Shown here: piece after piece, positions 1 through 12,718 of the stretch | How positions within the stretch are numbered: position 1 is the first letter of the stretch | How the letters are laid out: the number at the start of each line of letters is the position of its first letter | NCBI GenBank assembly: GCA_019059635.1 | Contig: JAGVRJ010000005.1 | Coordinates: 1,364,001 to 1,428,000, forward strand | Length of the DNA stretch: 64,000 nt | Reading direction: 5' to 3' | Source of the DNA: Proales similis | Taxonomy: Eukaryota > Rotifera > Eurotatoria > Ploima > Proalidae | Position numbers and translations under genes: made by a program | Notes under the pieces: model-generated | Database searches by the model: none | What the model saw: only the letters and a program-made list of their open reading frames with translations | Told to the model about the DNA's origin: nothing

Positions 1-1
1 G

Positions 2-2932
2 AATCACATACACGAGCAGGGAATGATCCATCGCGACCTGAAGCCGAGCAACGTGCTCATCGATCATTCGGGTCATGCGAAAATCGGCGATTTTGGCCTT
101 GCGACTACAAAGCTGCTCATTCACAAGGAGTATCAGACTGCCGCAATGAACACAACGGCAGCGAATACAACCAATCTGATGACAAACTCCAACTCGGTCG
201 CTTTGTCCAATGTTGAAACGCTGGACTCCACGTCTCTGAGTGGTGCGGTTGGCACAGCGCTCTACGTTGCTCCGGAGCTGATGGTGCCCACTGGCAAAAA
301 CAAATTTGTCTACAATCAGAAAGTAGACATATACAGTCTGGGAATAATGTTTTACGAAATGTTCTTCAGCTTTTCGACTGGCATGGAGCGAATAGACGTG
401 TTAAAAAACTTGCGTAGCAGAGAAATTGTGCTGGATGCAAATCTGGACGAGAAAAAGTATGAAAAGCAGATTAAACTGCTTAGAGTGATGCTCGACCATG
501 ATCCGACTCGACGTCCGACTGCAAAAGAACTCCTAATGAGTGAGCTGATCCCTCGCAAAGCCGACGAGATTGCTCTTGACGAGCTTATTAAATACTCGTT
601 TACAAACAAACAGTCGGCCAACTACAAGCGGATACTAAAGGCACTGTTCGATCAGAAGAACACCAAGATCGAAGACGCGTCCTACAACACAAATTTCAAA
701 GTGCCCACTTCTTTCAGATCACTGCAGATCAGAGAAAAAGTCTACACACGGTTGATATCCATATTCCAACGATATGGTGGCTACATGCTCAACTATCCGC
801 TCTTGACGCCTTGCAGCAATATTAGCGACGAATATTCTAAATCCTACAAACTCACCGACTCATCCGGCCTGGTGGTTTGCTTGCCATTTAACCATCGAAT
901 GCCGTTCGCTCGCTGGGTAGCTCGAAGTGGCTGCACTAACCTTCGCCGCTATTACATCGGCAAGGTTTTCAGCGAGCGTTTGAAGAACATCAGCTTTCAT
1001 CCTCGTGAGCATGTAGAAGCCTCGTTCGACATTGTTACTTCATTCAATCAGGATTGCTTATCCGAGATTGAGATTTTGTCGCTCGTCAACGAGATTGTGT
1101 CCACATTTCCGGAGCTGTCCGACCAAAACTATAAGCTGGTCGTAAACCATTCAGACCTGCTCAGTTCAATTTTCCATCATTGCGGCGTGACAGACGAGGC
1201 AACTCAAGCGTCCATGTTCAGACTTCTTGCCGAGTTCACGTCTGAATTTAATAAAGCCCAAGACGCGAGCAAAGAGCGCCGTGTTGGACGAATTAAGACG
1301 CTTGCCAATGAAATGAGTCTCGACTTGAGCGAGCAAACTATCGAAAGACTTGTACACTTTTTGCTGAAATTTGGCGAGATTTCGGACAAGTTTTTCTCCG
1401 AATTTCGCCTCCTGACCAAGAGTGAATCCCAACATGCAAGACGAGCCAAAGAGGCGCTCAATCAGCTTAAACTCATATCGAACAATTACCGTCTAATTGG
1501 ACTCAAAATTCCCCTGTACCTGTCGGCCAGTTTTGCTTTGCCTTTCATATCGCACCCCAGCCAATATTCGGGCCTAATTTTCCAGCTCATAATTCAGAAG
1601 AAGAAGACGCGCGATGAGTTTGAGATATTAGCATCTGGCGGTCGCTACGACAAGCTGATATCTTTGTTTCGCAATAGACAATCACTTCAGCAGTGTGCTG
1701 TTGGAGTTAGCTTTGACTTTGAACGCGTTGTATATTTGATTAATGAAAAGTCAAAGCAAGCATTGTTCCGGAACGATGTCGCCATCTGCTCCATAGGTGA
1801 ATTTGTGGCGAGCTCAATGAGCAACGCGGCTCAATCTTGCTCCAAAAATTTGATAAGCGCCAAAGATCTGAGCCAAAAGTCAAGCGACGCAGGCTATTTT
1901 CCACTTGTGCTTGAGGAGATTCGCAATCGTCTGCGGTTATATCGGCAAATTGAAATGATGAACAGAATGTATGATATTGGCACCCTGATAATACACGAGA
2001 GGTTGCTAAACATCGAAGATGCGGACGAGTATTGCAAGAAGAATTGCATCGCGTCCTATGCATTTATCAAGGACGGCTCTGTAGCATACACGTCCAGTGT
2101 GTTTGCTGAAAACTATTCGCTGGCCAATTCGATAGCAGATGTCGAACCCGCTCGACAAGTGCCAGAAAAATACAACTGCAACAGCTCGAGTCCGAACGGC
2201 TCGTTCAATTTCAGTTTTGTCTATTTGCGATCGTTCATAGAGAAGAGTTTCAGGATTATTGAGAAAAAATTTCACCTGAACGAGTTTCTGACCAACTCAA
2301 ATGCGATCATAAACAACATGACATCGTTCAATTCGATAAACTTTAGCAATCTTCAAAGTGCTAGCTCTACCTCACAAGCCAGCTTGAGCAGCTCGTCGAC
2401 GTCATTGAACACATTGACTGGAGGTCAACAGCACCTGCCAACTTATGCAGAAACGGTATCAAGCTTGCTCACCACTGTAAGCACTCCTCAGCCAGTTTCT
2501 TCTCCTGTTGTGGCCATGACACCCAACTCGAACTTGTCGCACATGTCACAGTTGAATATCACATTATTGATTGAAAGCTCCTCGAAGCAGACCTCAAATC
2601 GTAAGAAGACGGAGTACCAAATTGCGTCTAAAATAAGTCCGGTTCTGAGTATATTCAGCACCAAAACTAGGATAGAATTAATTGCGCTTGAAACGAACGA
2701 CAACTTGATCCAGGTGCTGGCCAGTGGACTGAAACTTGACATGAACGAGCAGGCGTTCAATGCCAGCTGGCAGCAATGCATGGAAAAGCTAGGCAATCTA
2801 AAAAACAAAAAACAGTTTTCAAATTTAAAACTGGACGAACTGATACGGGATATGCGATTTGTTAGAAAGTCAAAAGTTTTCGTTCTTTACAATCTAAAAA
2901 GCGAACAGTTCAAGCTTTTGGTCGCACCTTGA
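2..2932 (+). CDS. EIF2AK4: eIF2-alpha kinase GCN2, C-terminal part (5' end outside window)
   Basis: The frame is already open at base 2, so the N-terminal RWD and pseudokinase regions lie upstream of the window. From the ATG at 23 the order is: kinase catalytic loop (HRDLKPSN, residues 3-10), DFGLA magnesium loop (about 23), a short low-complexity insert, the APE-type motif YVAPEL, and the C-lobe. A histidyl-tRNA synthetase-like domain follows (about residues 215-600, with GGRYDKL and AVGVSFDFERV), then a Ser-rich linker (about 750-840) and a C-terminal domain. This is the GCN2 order: uncharged tRNA binds the HisRS-like region and activates phosphorylation of eIF2-alpha Ser51 during amino-acid starvation. 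The visible 2.9 kb is one uninterrupted exon, unusual in this intron-rich window. Identification is from recognised domain order, not from a search. Confidence 0.95.
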   Translation, partial: NHIHEQGMIHRDLKPSNVLIDHSGHAKIGDFGLATTKLLIHKEYQTAAMNTTAANTTNLMTNSNSVALSNVETLDSTSLSGAVGTALYVAPELMVPTGKNKFVYNQKVDIYSLGIMFYEMFFSFSTGMERIDVLKNLRSREIVLDANLDEKKYEKQIKLLRVMLDHDPTRRPTAKELLMSELIPRKADEIALDELIKYSFTNKQSANYKRILKALFDQKNTKIEDASYNTNFKVPTSFRSLQIREKVYTRLISIFQRYGGYMLNYPLLTPCSNISDEYSKSYKLTDSSGLVVCLPFNHRMPFARWVARSGCTNLRRYYIGKVFSERLKNISFHPREHVEASFDIVTSFNQDCLSEIEILSLVNEIVSTFPELSDQNYKLVVNHSDLLSSIFHHCGVTDEATQASMFRLLAEFTSEFNKAQDASKERRVGRIKTLANEMSLDLSEQTIERLVHFLLKFGEISDKFFSEFRLLTKSESQHARRAKEALNQLKLISNNYRLIGLKIPLYLSASFALPFISHPSQYSGLIFQLIIQKKKTRDEFEILASGGRYDKLISLFRNRQSLQQCAVGVSFDFERVVYLINEKSKQALFRNDVAICSIGEFVASSMSNAAQSCSKNLISAKDLSQKSSDAGYFPLVLEEIRNRLRLYRQIEMMNRMYDIGTLIIHERLLNIEDADEYCKKNCIASYAFIKDGSVAYTSSVFAENYSLANSIADVEPARQVPEKYNCNSSSPNGSFNFSFVYLRSFIEKSFRIIEKKFHLNEFLTNSNAIINNMTSFNSINFSNLQSASSTSQASLSSSSTSLNTLTGGQQHLPTYAETVSSLLTTVSTPQPVSSPVVAMTPNSNLSHMSQLNITLLIESSSKQTSNRKKTEYQIASKISPVLSIFSTKTRIELIALETNDNLIQVLASGLKLDMNEQAFNASWQQCMEKLGNLKNKKQFSNLKLDELIRDMRFVRKSKVFVLYNLKSEQFKLLVAP

Positions 2933-3722
2933 AAAATTTTTGCTTCGCCTTTCTCTTTCTGTCCTTCTCTCTGCCTCTCTCTTTCTTATTGCCTTTTTCT
3001 TTATTTCTGTTTCTTCTTTCTTTGTAAATAGCTGAAAACAAGTAAACAGACCTTGAAGCTACTCAAAACGCCTCTTGTGAGGTGGTTTGGGCAGCTCAGC
3101 TGCCGGTAGTTATGTCCATTGTATTTATACATTCACTTTATTTGCTGCATTCAGGACTCGCTTCTTCTCGCTTCGAATCTATTTATTTACATTTTCAACC
3201 TCTTTGATCTATTAAAAAGCACGTGCAAGCATTTCAACTCTGTAAATTAATTTAATTGAAAAACATAAATAATTCATAACAACATAAAAGAACCGGCAAC
3301 TTAAAAAACTTGGATGCAGATAAGTGTATATTTTCTTCGCAAGTGCTCAACAGCGGTGTGCTCTTTTGTAAAAGAAATATTCTATTTACAACTAAACGCA
3401 ACTATCTCTGGCACTGCTAAAATGGTTTGTTGTTTGGACGCGAGATCAGCTCGTACTGGTTTTTCTCTCTTTGACATTCTCTTGCATTAAACGCTTTCAA
3501 TCACGATTAGCCAATTATTTTAAACACTATTATTAAGATTTAAATAAATCCGTTTCAAAAACTGTACAGAAAACTCGAAATGATGGATAACTTTGCTTTG
3601 AACTTTGAGAAATTCGCGTTGAGAGGGTTAAATCTCTTAGACAATAAAGAGTAACAGGTTAAAAAAGGCTCAATTAAAAATTTAATTTTTGACCACGTCA
3701 CTTCATTATTCGACTCGAAGAG
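2933..3722. other. 3' region of GCN2 and 5' region of POP7
   Basis: AT-rich, with a CT-rich stretch directly after the GCN2 stop and several candidate poly(A) signals. Both flanking genes are on the plus strand. I see no coding exon, RNA gene or repeat here. Confidence 0.5.
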
Positions 3723-4221
3723 ATGTCGTCAGGCGGAAAAAGCGAAACCGCTGTCTCGGCAGTTGCTGTCGAACAAGTAGAGGCAAAAAATGAAATAGTC
3801 AGACGAGATAACGAAGAGTATAAGTTGGTGAAAAAGCTGCCCAAGCGATTTCCTACTCGACCGAACGACATTTACATCACAAACAAAACAAATTTCAAGG
3901 CTCAGTTTGAAAAAATCAAGCACATGATGATCAGCGAAACAGTCAAAGACGAACAATTGAATGTGATGCTTCATGCCATGGGTCCGGCTATCAACCGGTG
4001 GGCTATCTTGTATCGGCTTTGTTAGGATAATAATAAACGTTGCAATCTCAAGGGCTGTGAACTTGGCGATGCGTATTCAGCGAATTGGCGACTTTAGGAT
4101 CGACTGCTATACATCAACTGTGCAGATGGAGGACGATCTCATTCCGCTGGTTGATCATCTCGAGTTATCTCAACAGCATCGCACTGTTTCCGCTGTTCAT
4201 ATAAAAATTTCGCTAAAATAA
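3723..4221 (+). CDS. POP7: Ribonuclease P/MRP subunit p20 (Alba-fold POP7)
   Basis: Two exons, 3723-3997 and 4053-4221, separated by a 55-nt GT-AG intron; 147 aa. The N-terminal part carries the RPNDIY motif followed by KTNFKAQ, and the splice joins AINR to AVNLAM, reproducing the HGLGLAINRAINIAL-type core of human Rpp20. The C-terminus ends in SAVHIKISLK, matching the family's final beta strand. Rpp20 pairs with Rpp25 in RNase P (tRNA 5' processing) and RNase MRP (rRNA processing). The stop codon overlaps a candidate AATAAA poly(A) signal. It is tail-to-tail with TRNT1, with 129 bp between stops. Both products act on tRNA, but nothing shows coordinated regulation. Confidence 0.92.
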
Positions 4222-4350
4222 ATGCAATTCTGTCAAGAAGTGTAAAAGCAAAATCAGACGAATTGTGGGTTCGATGGACACAGTCTTGGTCGATTTTTAG
4301 TCGAGCGATTTATTTCTAGTGAGAAATCTCAATCTGAGGAATTCTCAAGC

Positions 4351-5800
4351 TCAAGTTTGCAAATAGGCATCACATTTAGACAAGAGAGATTCTCGGGTTG
4401 AATCGCTTGTGTCCAAGTCGAACTGCTGCTTCCAATCTTGCTTTAGTTGGTTTAAAATTTTTGCGTACAATGGCCCTTTGGGAACATTCCGCGTTTCCAG
4501 CATTTGGCCGGTAACCGGGAAAGATGGAATTTTCCAATCGCGTACATGCTCGATCAAATCCAGTTGGCCAAGGTACTTTAAAAGCTCAACAATTTTCTCG
4601 TGTATCTTTTGGTCTTTGCAGGAGTCGACCATAATAAATCTGATTCTTCGAAGCCGCATCTCAAACGATTCGTTCAGTTGGTCAATCAGCGTTTCTCTAT
4701 GTTCGAATATGAATTCGGCGACGCGTTTTTCTTCGTTCGAAAGGCGAAGTCGCTTAACTGTGGGTTCAAACTAAACATGAATAGTTTCGCATATAAAGCT
4801 AGCTCAATAATTCAATCGAGTAGAAATATGCCACTCACTTTAGACTGGTGCGAGTAAAGAGTGCAGAGAAGAGTGATGGCTGAAGGGAGGTTGGCTAAAT
4901 CGTTTGAAAACAGTTTAAAAACGCGGCTGAATTCGTGTAATTGACAGTCGTCGGGTAACGCAATAAATTTATGAACATCGGTTTGAACGAGCATTTTCAT
5001 AATTGAATCAGCGAATCGGCCCCGAATGATTTGCTTGAGCTCGGTCCAAATTCTCTCGCCAGCAATGCCTTTCGATCTTATGATTCAAAATTTACAAAAA
5101 GCTTCTCAACTAGTCCCTACTTACCAGCTAGGCCGGATGAATTTTCTTTAATCGCCGTAAGCGCCTCAATATCGTGATTCTGCTCCGTCAAGCTGATTCG
5201 ACCGAAAAAGCGAAAGTAACGGAGAATGCGGAGGAAATCCTCGCGGATCCTGGTGGCCGGATCGCCCACAAATCGAACATGTCGTCTCTTGAGGTCTTGA
5301 TAACCGGAGAAATAGTCATAGATTGTTCCATCTAGGCCTTTATTCGCTAAACAGTAAGCAAAACTTGAATTCATAAAATCAATGATCGGTATACCCAGAA
5401 ATATGGAATTGATGGTCAAATCGCGACGACCGGCGTCTAAGGTCCAGTCTTCAGTGAATTGCACCTCTGCATGCCGCCCGTCTGTAACCAAATCTATGCG
5501 CAGCGTAGTGATCTCGTAGTTTTCTTTGTCATTTAGCCGAACAGTAATTGTGCCGTGCTTTTCGCCATTCATGTTCAGCATTCGGATGTTCTCTCGCTCA
5601 AACATTTCCTTCATCTGATCGGGAGTTGCATTTGTTGCAAAGTCAATGTCATGCGGCTTTATGTTCATGAGAATATCGCGAACAGCGCCGCCGGCGATTC
5701 GAAGTTCGAATGAATTTCGCTTGAACAAATCGTGCAAAAAAAGCAAATCTTCGGTGATTGCTTTTTGAAAAACTTCCGATTCGAGTTTATCGCAAGTCAT
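4351..5800 (-). CDS. TRNT1: CCA-adding tRNA nucleotidyltransferase, with apparent 1-nt frameshift in last exon
   Basis: Exons on the minus strand: 5800-5125, 5068-4839, 4769-4351 (introns 56 and 69 nt). Exon 1 holds the class II nucleotidyltransferase head: [11 protein letters not shown], the metal-binding [16 protein letters not shown], and the nucleotide-selecting [12 protein letters not shown]. Exon 2 continues with [13 protein letters not shown]. The enzyme adds CCA to tRNA 3' ends in mitochondria and cytosol. Exon 3 is 419 nt, one base short of frame: TVKRLRL and [10 protein letters not shown] align as consecutive residues with the human protein but lie in different frames, meeting near 4740. 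Splicing cannot repair this with good sites. No clear mitochondrial presequence follows the first ATG. Predicted length once the base is accounted for is about 440 aa, close to human (434). Confidence 0.9.
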
Positions 5801-6311
5801 TGTGTGGTATAGCTCGCTTCTAAAACTTGTCTCTTCTCTGGCTGCTCAACAATAATATTCCATTCAAAGCGAATTTCGCAATTCTGATCGAAAATTTCTT
5901 CAAATGGCCTTTTCTCTTTTAGATTTGCTTAGACCATAGTTTTAAAAGTCGCGTAAATGGGAGAATTTTTTTCTGCCACCTTGATTAATATGCATAATGA
6001 AGGCAACCAAACAGTAGTCCAACGTCACAGACTCAAGACCGATTCGGACGAAAATTCTTAATCCAACGGCGATAAAACAAATCTTTGGAATTAAAGAGCT
6101 TGTATAAATTTTAAAGAAATTTATCAGTCTGAACTATTATCTGGTGTCCAATACGAAAGAACAAAGAAAAATGTGTAAATTTATTTAAGTGTTTCTTCGC
6201 TAAATAAATGCAGAGTGAGAAGAGAATTCAAAATAATTTTTAATTAATTTGCTTGAATGAGGCCAGAGCTGAATGCATCTTAGTGAAACTGACAAACGAA
6301 ATTGAATGAAT
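5801..6311. other. Calmodulin 3' region and TRNT1 5' region
   Basis: AT-rich spacer between two minus-strand genes. It contains the calmodulin 3' UTR with AATAAA-like signals on the minus strand, and presumably the TRNT1 promoter. I see no other gene. Confidence 0.4.
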
Positions 6312-6839
<528 letters not shown>

Positions 6840-6975
6840 TCAGGTCTGAAAGAAAGCGTAGCGTAGGCTTAGAATCAAATCGAATCGCGCCGAGTCAACA
6901 GAGTCGGAGAGCAAAAAGAAGCAGAGAGCGAGACGAGGGTGATCAGTTGACGAGCTTCGTCCGACTATTCGCGCA

Positions 6976-6998
6976 CGCACACGCACACACACACACCA
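6976..6998. repeat. CA-rich microsatellite
   Basis: Alternating CA with one CG interruption, directly upstream of calmodulin on its 5' side. Confidence 0.8.
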
Positions 6999-9900
6999 CA
7001 GCGTCAAGAGCGAATCGAAGCGATTTCTTTCGCTCGCATGCACTAGTCGCGCAAACTTAGTCCGATTCATCGATAAATCATTAATGGCTGATTGAAAAGC
7101 AGCGTTTGCTCGAGCGCGTATAAGTGCGCCTGGTCACCAAACGGAGCAGTGCACGCATTTGACCGCCAAATGAGCGCGCATCGACTTGACCCGTTATGCT
7201 TAAATACGCTTTCGATTAAAAGTAAACAAGCCGTCGGCCTGGGCGTGTTGCTGGATTAAGCTGGTCGTTGTTTGGATGGCAACGGTAAACGCAAACAAAT
7301 ACACGCACACGCACACATTAGTGGACAAATAAAGCGATAAGGGCGAGGATATGAGAGCTGCAACTAGAGGGCATAATTGAAAGCGAACATTAATAAATCA
7401 TAATTAAGACTAGAGCCCGATAGACAGAGCTTAAGCCCAGGCAAATTTCGTCTGTACTTGTAAGGCCATGAAATAGAATAAGCGAGTCGTATTAAGCATG
7501 AATGCATTTGAAGCCAATGCAGTCGATTTTAGGCCTGCAGCGGCGGTGATGGTTGCTGCTGCAGCATTTTGTTGCAATTGCAGCACTTAATGCAAATTTG
7601 TCCAATCATAAATTAGGCGAATTCAGCAAGCCTCAGCTTTTAATCGACTGAATGTGTCTGCGTACTGTTTTACCATGTCTCGTTATAATTTGAGCGCTAC
7701 GATTTCTATCCAGTCTTTTGTCTAGGCGCTATTCATACGTGAGAAGAGATAGTAAAATAGCAAACGACCAGAATAGAAAATAACGATTGCTTAAATACCT
7801 CAAGCTTGTTTTTGTCTTGCGTGAAATACACGAATAAAAATAAAACAAAAAAACAGGCAAGATACGGCACAGCATTCCTGGTCGGCTATATAGATGCGTT
7901 TGATCGGAAGAGATTTAGAAAACGAAAAAGAAAAAGCGAGAGTCGGGAGAGAAAGAAAAGAGAATGCCGATTTAAGAGTAATGCACACGCAAAATAAAAC
8001 GCTCAGTCAAACGGAAAATTCATTGCTGCAATGCAACATATGAGTCACTTGAAATACGAACCTTCAACTCGCTTATCAGCAACATTATTAAAAAAAAGAA
8101 AAGTAATGAAAAAAATAAGAGCCGAAACGGGCCATAATAAATGAGAAAAACATTTAACACGATTGCTCAAACTTGGTGAGTATAATGAAAATAAAAAAAA
8201 AAAAAGATGCTAATGAATTTATAGCATGGACAGGATCCACAAGGTATGAACTGCAACAACAGCGTTAAAATTGGAGCATTAATTACTGGGAGAAAAGTTT
8301 GATTATTGCTAAGGAAACGGTGTAAATGTGTTTGATCTAGAAACTGGGCGTTGATTTGAAGCAAGTTATTTGCATTGATTAGTTCTAGGCTCGTCACTAA
8401 GGACCTGTTGCCCCACGATCGAAATCCTCTGCGCTCGTATTCTCTTCACTCTTTCTCATTCAGAGATTCTGCCGCCTCTTGGGCTCTTATTTGCTCTTCT
8501 TCTCAGACGTTCTCTTCAGCTACTGAATCTTGAATTAATTTCTTCACAGAGCCAATCAATTCTCTACCATGATTAATAGCTCTAGTTTCTTCTACATCTT
8601 TCTCCCTTTATTTTGCATTTTTCTCAAGTTCTAATGCAAAAAACGCAAGTGCAGACGTTCAAGAGCAGCAGAGAATGAGTGTTAAATCGGTGCCAAGCAG
8701 GAATTAATTGTAAAACTTGCCCAATGTGGAAGGGAGCTGTGTCGGTGAAAAGAGAAAAATAAAAATCAATAACCGCGATAGCAGCATTAGCAAGAAAATG
8801 GTCTTGAGCCGAGCTTGACATTCAAACCCGAGCCATCACGTAAAAGCCTATTTAAACTGAAGCTCTAGCACCACTGTGCGCACCTGGCGACGCACAAATC
8901 AGAGTATTAGGACGGAAATTAATTTACGTGATGATAACTAGCCTGTCAAGGGTGGTTTGCAGCGGTCCTCTGCTAAACCACATTTGCATTAGCGGTATTA
9001 ATAATTGCCTGAGCACATATAACAATATTCGGCGGTAGCAGCACCGCCACGAGCCACCGCCACAAGCGGGCCTATATCCTCAGGTTGTTCGAAATAGAAA
9101 AAATTCGGTGAGATATGTCGATAATCATCATCTGATTTAATGCGCCTTCATCCGCTAGCCATGCTGGGCTTTATTAAATGGAAGTATTGAATTTCAATTC
9201 TGCTAACGCTCGCTCACTAAGAAGGCTCATGTGGCAGAGCGGAGCGTTGATCCGACATTGCAAGCCAAGCAGATTAGACCATACCAGATGTCAAACTTTT
9301 CTCCTCAAAAATGGAGGCACGCCCGAGACGTTGTCTAGAATCGAGAGCATAATCATGATACAAAAATATAAGCGAAAAACATGGTAAAGAGAACGAGAGA
9401 AAGAGAGAGAAAAAGGGAAAGAAATAAAGAAAGAGTAATAAGAATATTGATGGCGCGATCAAGAAGCAATAAACATAAAGGCATTTTGGCGTTTTACGCG
9501 CAAACAGACGCATTTGTTTAATCATCTAATTGCGCCCGAGAAAAGAAGGAATAAGCGTATGCGAGCGACAGCGGCGACAACAAGAAAAGCTGCACGTTGA
9601 TTTGTTGCTTTTCAAAATGCGGCTGCAGAGTCGTTTCGGCGACTTTCTTCTCATGAATGTACGCCACCGTTCGCCATTTAATTTAAGCCTCATATTTAAT
9701 TTGTTTTGTATGTGGCCCATTTCCTTGGTATAATAAGCAATTCCGAAATTTCTCATTTGGCATCCTCGTTTTCATATGTGGCAAGCTAATTACCACCAGA
9801 GACAGCCCACTCGCCAAGGAAGTGAAATCAAATCTGAATGAATAGAACTGGACCAAGTTGTACTCTTTTTTCGCATCGAAATGAGTGAATGAAGTTCAAA

Positions 9901-10940
9901 TGAGGGAAAATATTAAGCTAAAATAGAGAGGAAAAAGAAAGGGAGATGCAACAATCAGTTTGTACCAATAAGCTGGCGTTAAATGATGATGGCATGAGCG
10001 GAATGCTCATACGTCAAATTGAATTGGAAAATAAACTAATCAAGCGCCCTCTGTGTGTTTGTCTCTCTCACTTGCTTGATACAAAGTCTTATTCGGCTAA
10101 GGAATTAGGAAAACTGCGGACGAATGCGCAGTCGAGTGAGCAACCCAGCGGTCGTCTCCGGCTCTGGGCGATAGGAAAATGAGTTTTTTGAGCGTTTTCT
10201 GTGTTCATACATTGATGCCTTTGTTTGTGCGTTCTGTTGTCGCCAAGTGAAATCGACGGGGGAAATAGCTATGCAAAGGCAGTACGTGGCACGCGATGGG
10301 AGCATCGCACGAATTAATTCCCTGATCGCAAAATCGATCGCACGCAACTAATGCCATCCGCATATTTCGCACACAACTCAGTTAGATCGGCTTAGAGCCT
10401 AACGCATTTTGCACGTAAATAAGAAGCGACGACGTGCTTAATACGGCGTTTGAGTTCAACGATGAAGACCGGCTTTTAGCAGTGAATTGAACGCGTCAAC
10501 GATGTAAAAATGGAAGAAAATGCAAAGTCGAGGACTCAAATAAATAAGGCCTGTAAATGGCAGAACGAAAACGCTGAGACCATTTGATTGAATCGACTCG
10601 AGCTGAGGCTCTCTTCAAACTAGTGAAACTCAATTAGAGCTCCCGACTACCCTAGATGCTTGCTTTCACTCAATCAAATTTGCTCGATCGACCTCCCTGG
10701 CAGTCGACTGCCACGACTCGCTCATTCGCTCTCTCTCTCTCTTAATTGTCTCGTTTGCATACACCCCTATTGACCGAGTTTATTTGCCAGAAATTGAAAA
10801 TTGTTAGCTAACGAAGGCTAATTAATTGAGCCATGGCTTCAAGGCGGTTGGTCCAGACCCTCATAGATAGACTCCCAGTGGGTATCGATAAAAGGAAATT
10901 AGCGCTGAGCTCTGTTCTCTATTTGTATGCTCATCTGCAT

Positions 10941-10990
10941 GTGTGTCTGAGTGCGTGCGTGCGTGCGTGTGTGTGTGTGTATATGTGTAT
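10941..10990. repeat. GTGC/GT microsatellite
   Basis: A GTGC tetranucleotide run passes into about nine GT units and then an AT/GT tail. It is a plain simple-sequence repeat in the gene-free block. Confidence 0.85.
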
Positions 10991-11420
10991 TTGGCGCGTC
11001 TAGTCTGCGGAAGTTTTATCAAAAAGCAGAGAGACAATCAAATTAGACTCGCATTTTGTCAAGAGACATTTTCTTTTTTCAAATGAATATCAATGCAATT
11101 TTGGTTTAAACTAATGCAAGAATCAGATTTGATTGGCTGTGAATTGTTACATCAGAGGGCTATGTAGAAAACATTCAACACTATCAGAATCGTAGCCTTA
11201 GCCTTCCTCCCTCTAAAATCTTTTTTATTTTTTTCTATTAATTATAATGGATTGCAGAAAGAGAAAAATAATATGACGTTCGAGTAGAAATATTATGGAG
11301 CTGATATAAAAATATAGAAAAAAGAGAAGCAAGATAGTCGAAATTTGGTTCTTAATAGAGACGCATCATGCTCTTGACAAGCACGAGAGGTTCTAATTCT
11401 GTTGTGAGACAGTGAGACTC

Positions 11421-11443
11421 AAGAGAGAGAGAGAGAGAGAGAT
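11421..11443. repeat. GA microsatellite
   Basis: About ten GA units immediately 3' of the cofilin stop codon; probably inside its 3' UTR. Confidence 0.8.
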
Positions 11444-11449
11444 TATAAG

Positions 11450-12113
11450 TTAATAGGAACCATTCAGACTACTCTTAACTATCCGCTCAGGATCGAACTC
11501 GCTTAGACTCTTGACTGTCACATAGCCAGCCAATCCTGGTAGACATCTATTAATTATCGGCTTGTGCTTATCAAGTTCCATTGTTTGCATGATACCAGCC
11601 CCTTCTGGCACCCTATAGTCGACAAATTCAGCCTGACGCCATCATCTTGCTAGAAAAAACAAAGTTCACTTACCAGTAGACTAGAACTGTTTCGCTCAGC
11701 TCTTGGCCCTTTGAGTTTTTGAAGTCGACAAGAAGAGTGCAAAATCGAATTTGATCGGTAGGCAACTTGGCAGCTAGATCTGCCCAATGTCGATCTATCC
11801 GACCAAATTGAATAAAAGTGCAAACATGAGATGCAATCTACCAGTAAAACCGTTGCCGCAACTTACTCTTGTCTTGAAATGTTTTGAGGCCTTTTTTCCT
11901 CGCCGGGCCTTTTTGATCGATAACAAGCTTTTTTCCATCGTCGGAATATTTCATCACCAAATAGAGCTCCTTTTTGTCTTTGTTGAGCTGATGATTAGCC
12001 TTGACAAAATCCATGTCGACGCTGAATCCAATCGCTCCGGACTTGAGTAAAAAGGAAAGTTTAACAAATATATCAATCGCGAAGCCAAGGGAATCATGGT
12101 TGCGATTACCATC
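11450..12113 (-). CDS. ADF/cofilin-family actin-binding protein
   Basis: Assembled by hand from four minus-strand exons: 12113-12111 (ATG only), 12041-11867, 11794-11674, 11612-11450 (introns 69, 72 and 61 nt). The joined frame is 462 nt, exactly 153 aa. The protein begins M|SGAIGFSVD, with the first intron directly after the initiator codon, as in many cofilin genes. It continues with KELYLVMKYSDDGKKLV, then the family core ADLAAKLPTDQIRFC followed by LLVDFKN and LVYWVPEGAGI, matching the cofilin pattern of DFxY...WxPDxAxIKxKM. Cofilins bind and sever ADP-actin filaments. The long actin-binding helix is less canonical (TMELDKHKPIINR), so I name the family only. The stop codon lies 7 bp from a GA repeat. 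Confidence 0.88.
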
Positions 12114-12718
12114 TTTTAAAGTGATTCAATATTTCTCAGTGCACAGTCTTGAAAATTCTAAAAGAACTTGCCGATTCGACATGCTTTAAACGGTTTAAAA
12201 ATAGCGACTGCTAATTAATTCATCCAGGCATAAATAAGGGTTTAGCTTTTATTTTTCGACGTTTCTGTTTCGAATATACAAACATGCCAAGCCCCTCAAC
12301 AGAATGGAAATTTTCCCGCTGTTTGAAATGCGTAGCTCGTACTGGTTGCCCGCTACTCTGCTTCTCTTAGCTAATCCATACGGCGGGTGTCTGAGTAGTT
12401 GATTCAGTCAACAAAAGAATTCTATGTTTTCTTTTTCGTATTTATATTTGCTCGAATAAAAAATCGAAAGAGAGAATAGAAGAAAATAAACAGAAATCAG
12501 TGTTAATTTTAACATGAAATGATTTTGCCATCAAAACGAGCTGCTTTCGAAAACCAGAGCGGAATGTGGACACGAACCCTTAAATTTTTCCTCTATTTTA
12601 ATGAACTTAGACACCGTCTCTCTATACACACACTTTGACGTACGCAATGCAGCGTTCGTAATGTTCTTTGTTTCATTTTCGGTTATATTTAGCTTGAGTG
12701 TAATTCGGATTTAAATGA
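12114..12718. other. Spacer between cofilin 5' end and HRD1 3' end
   Basis: AT-rich; presumably the HRD1 3' UTR plus the cofilin promoter. I see no further exon. Confidence 0.4.

Noticed and set aside
11787-12189. Plus-strand ORFs at 11787-12050 and 12001-12189
   Set aside because: They are antisense shadows of the multi-exon cofilin gene on the minus strand.
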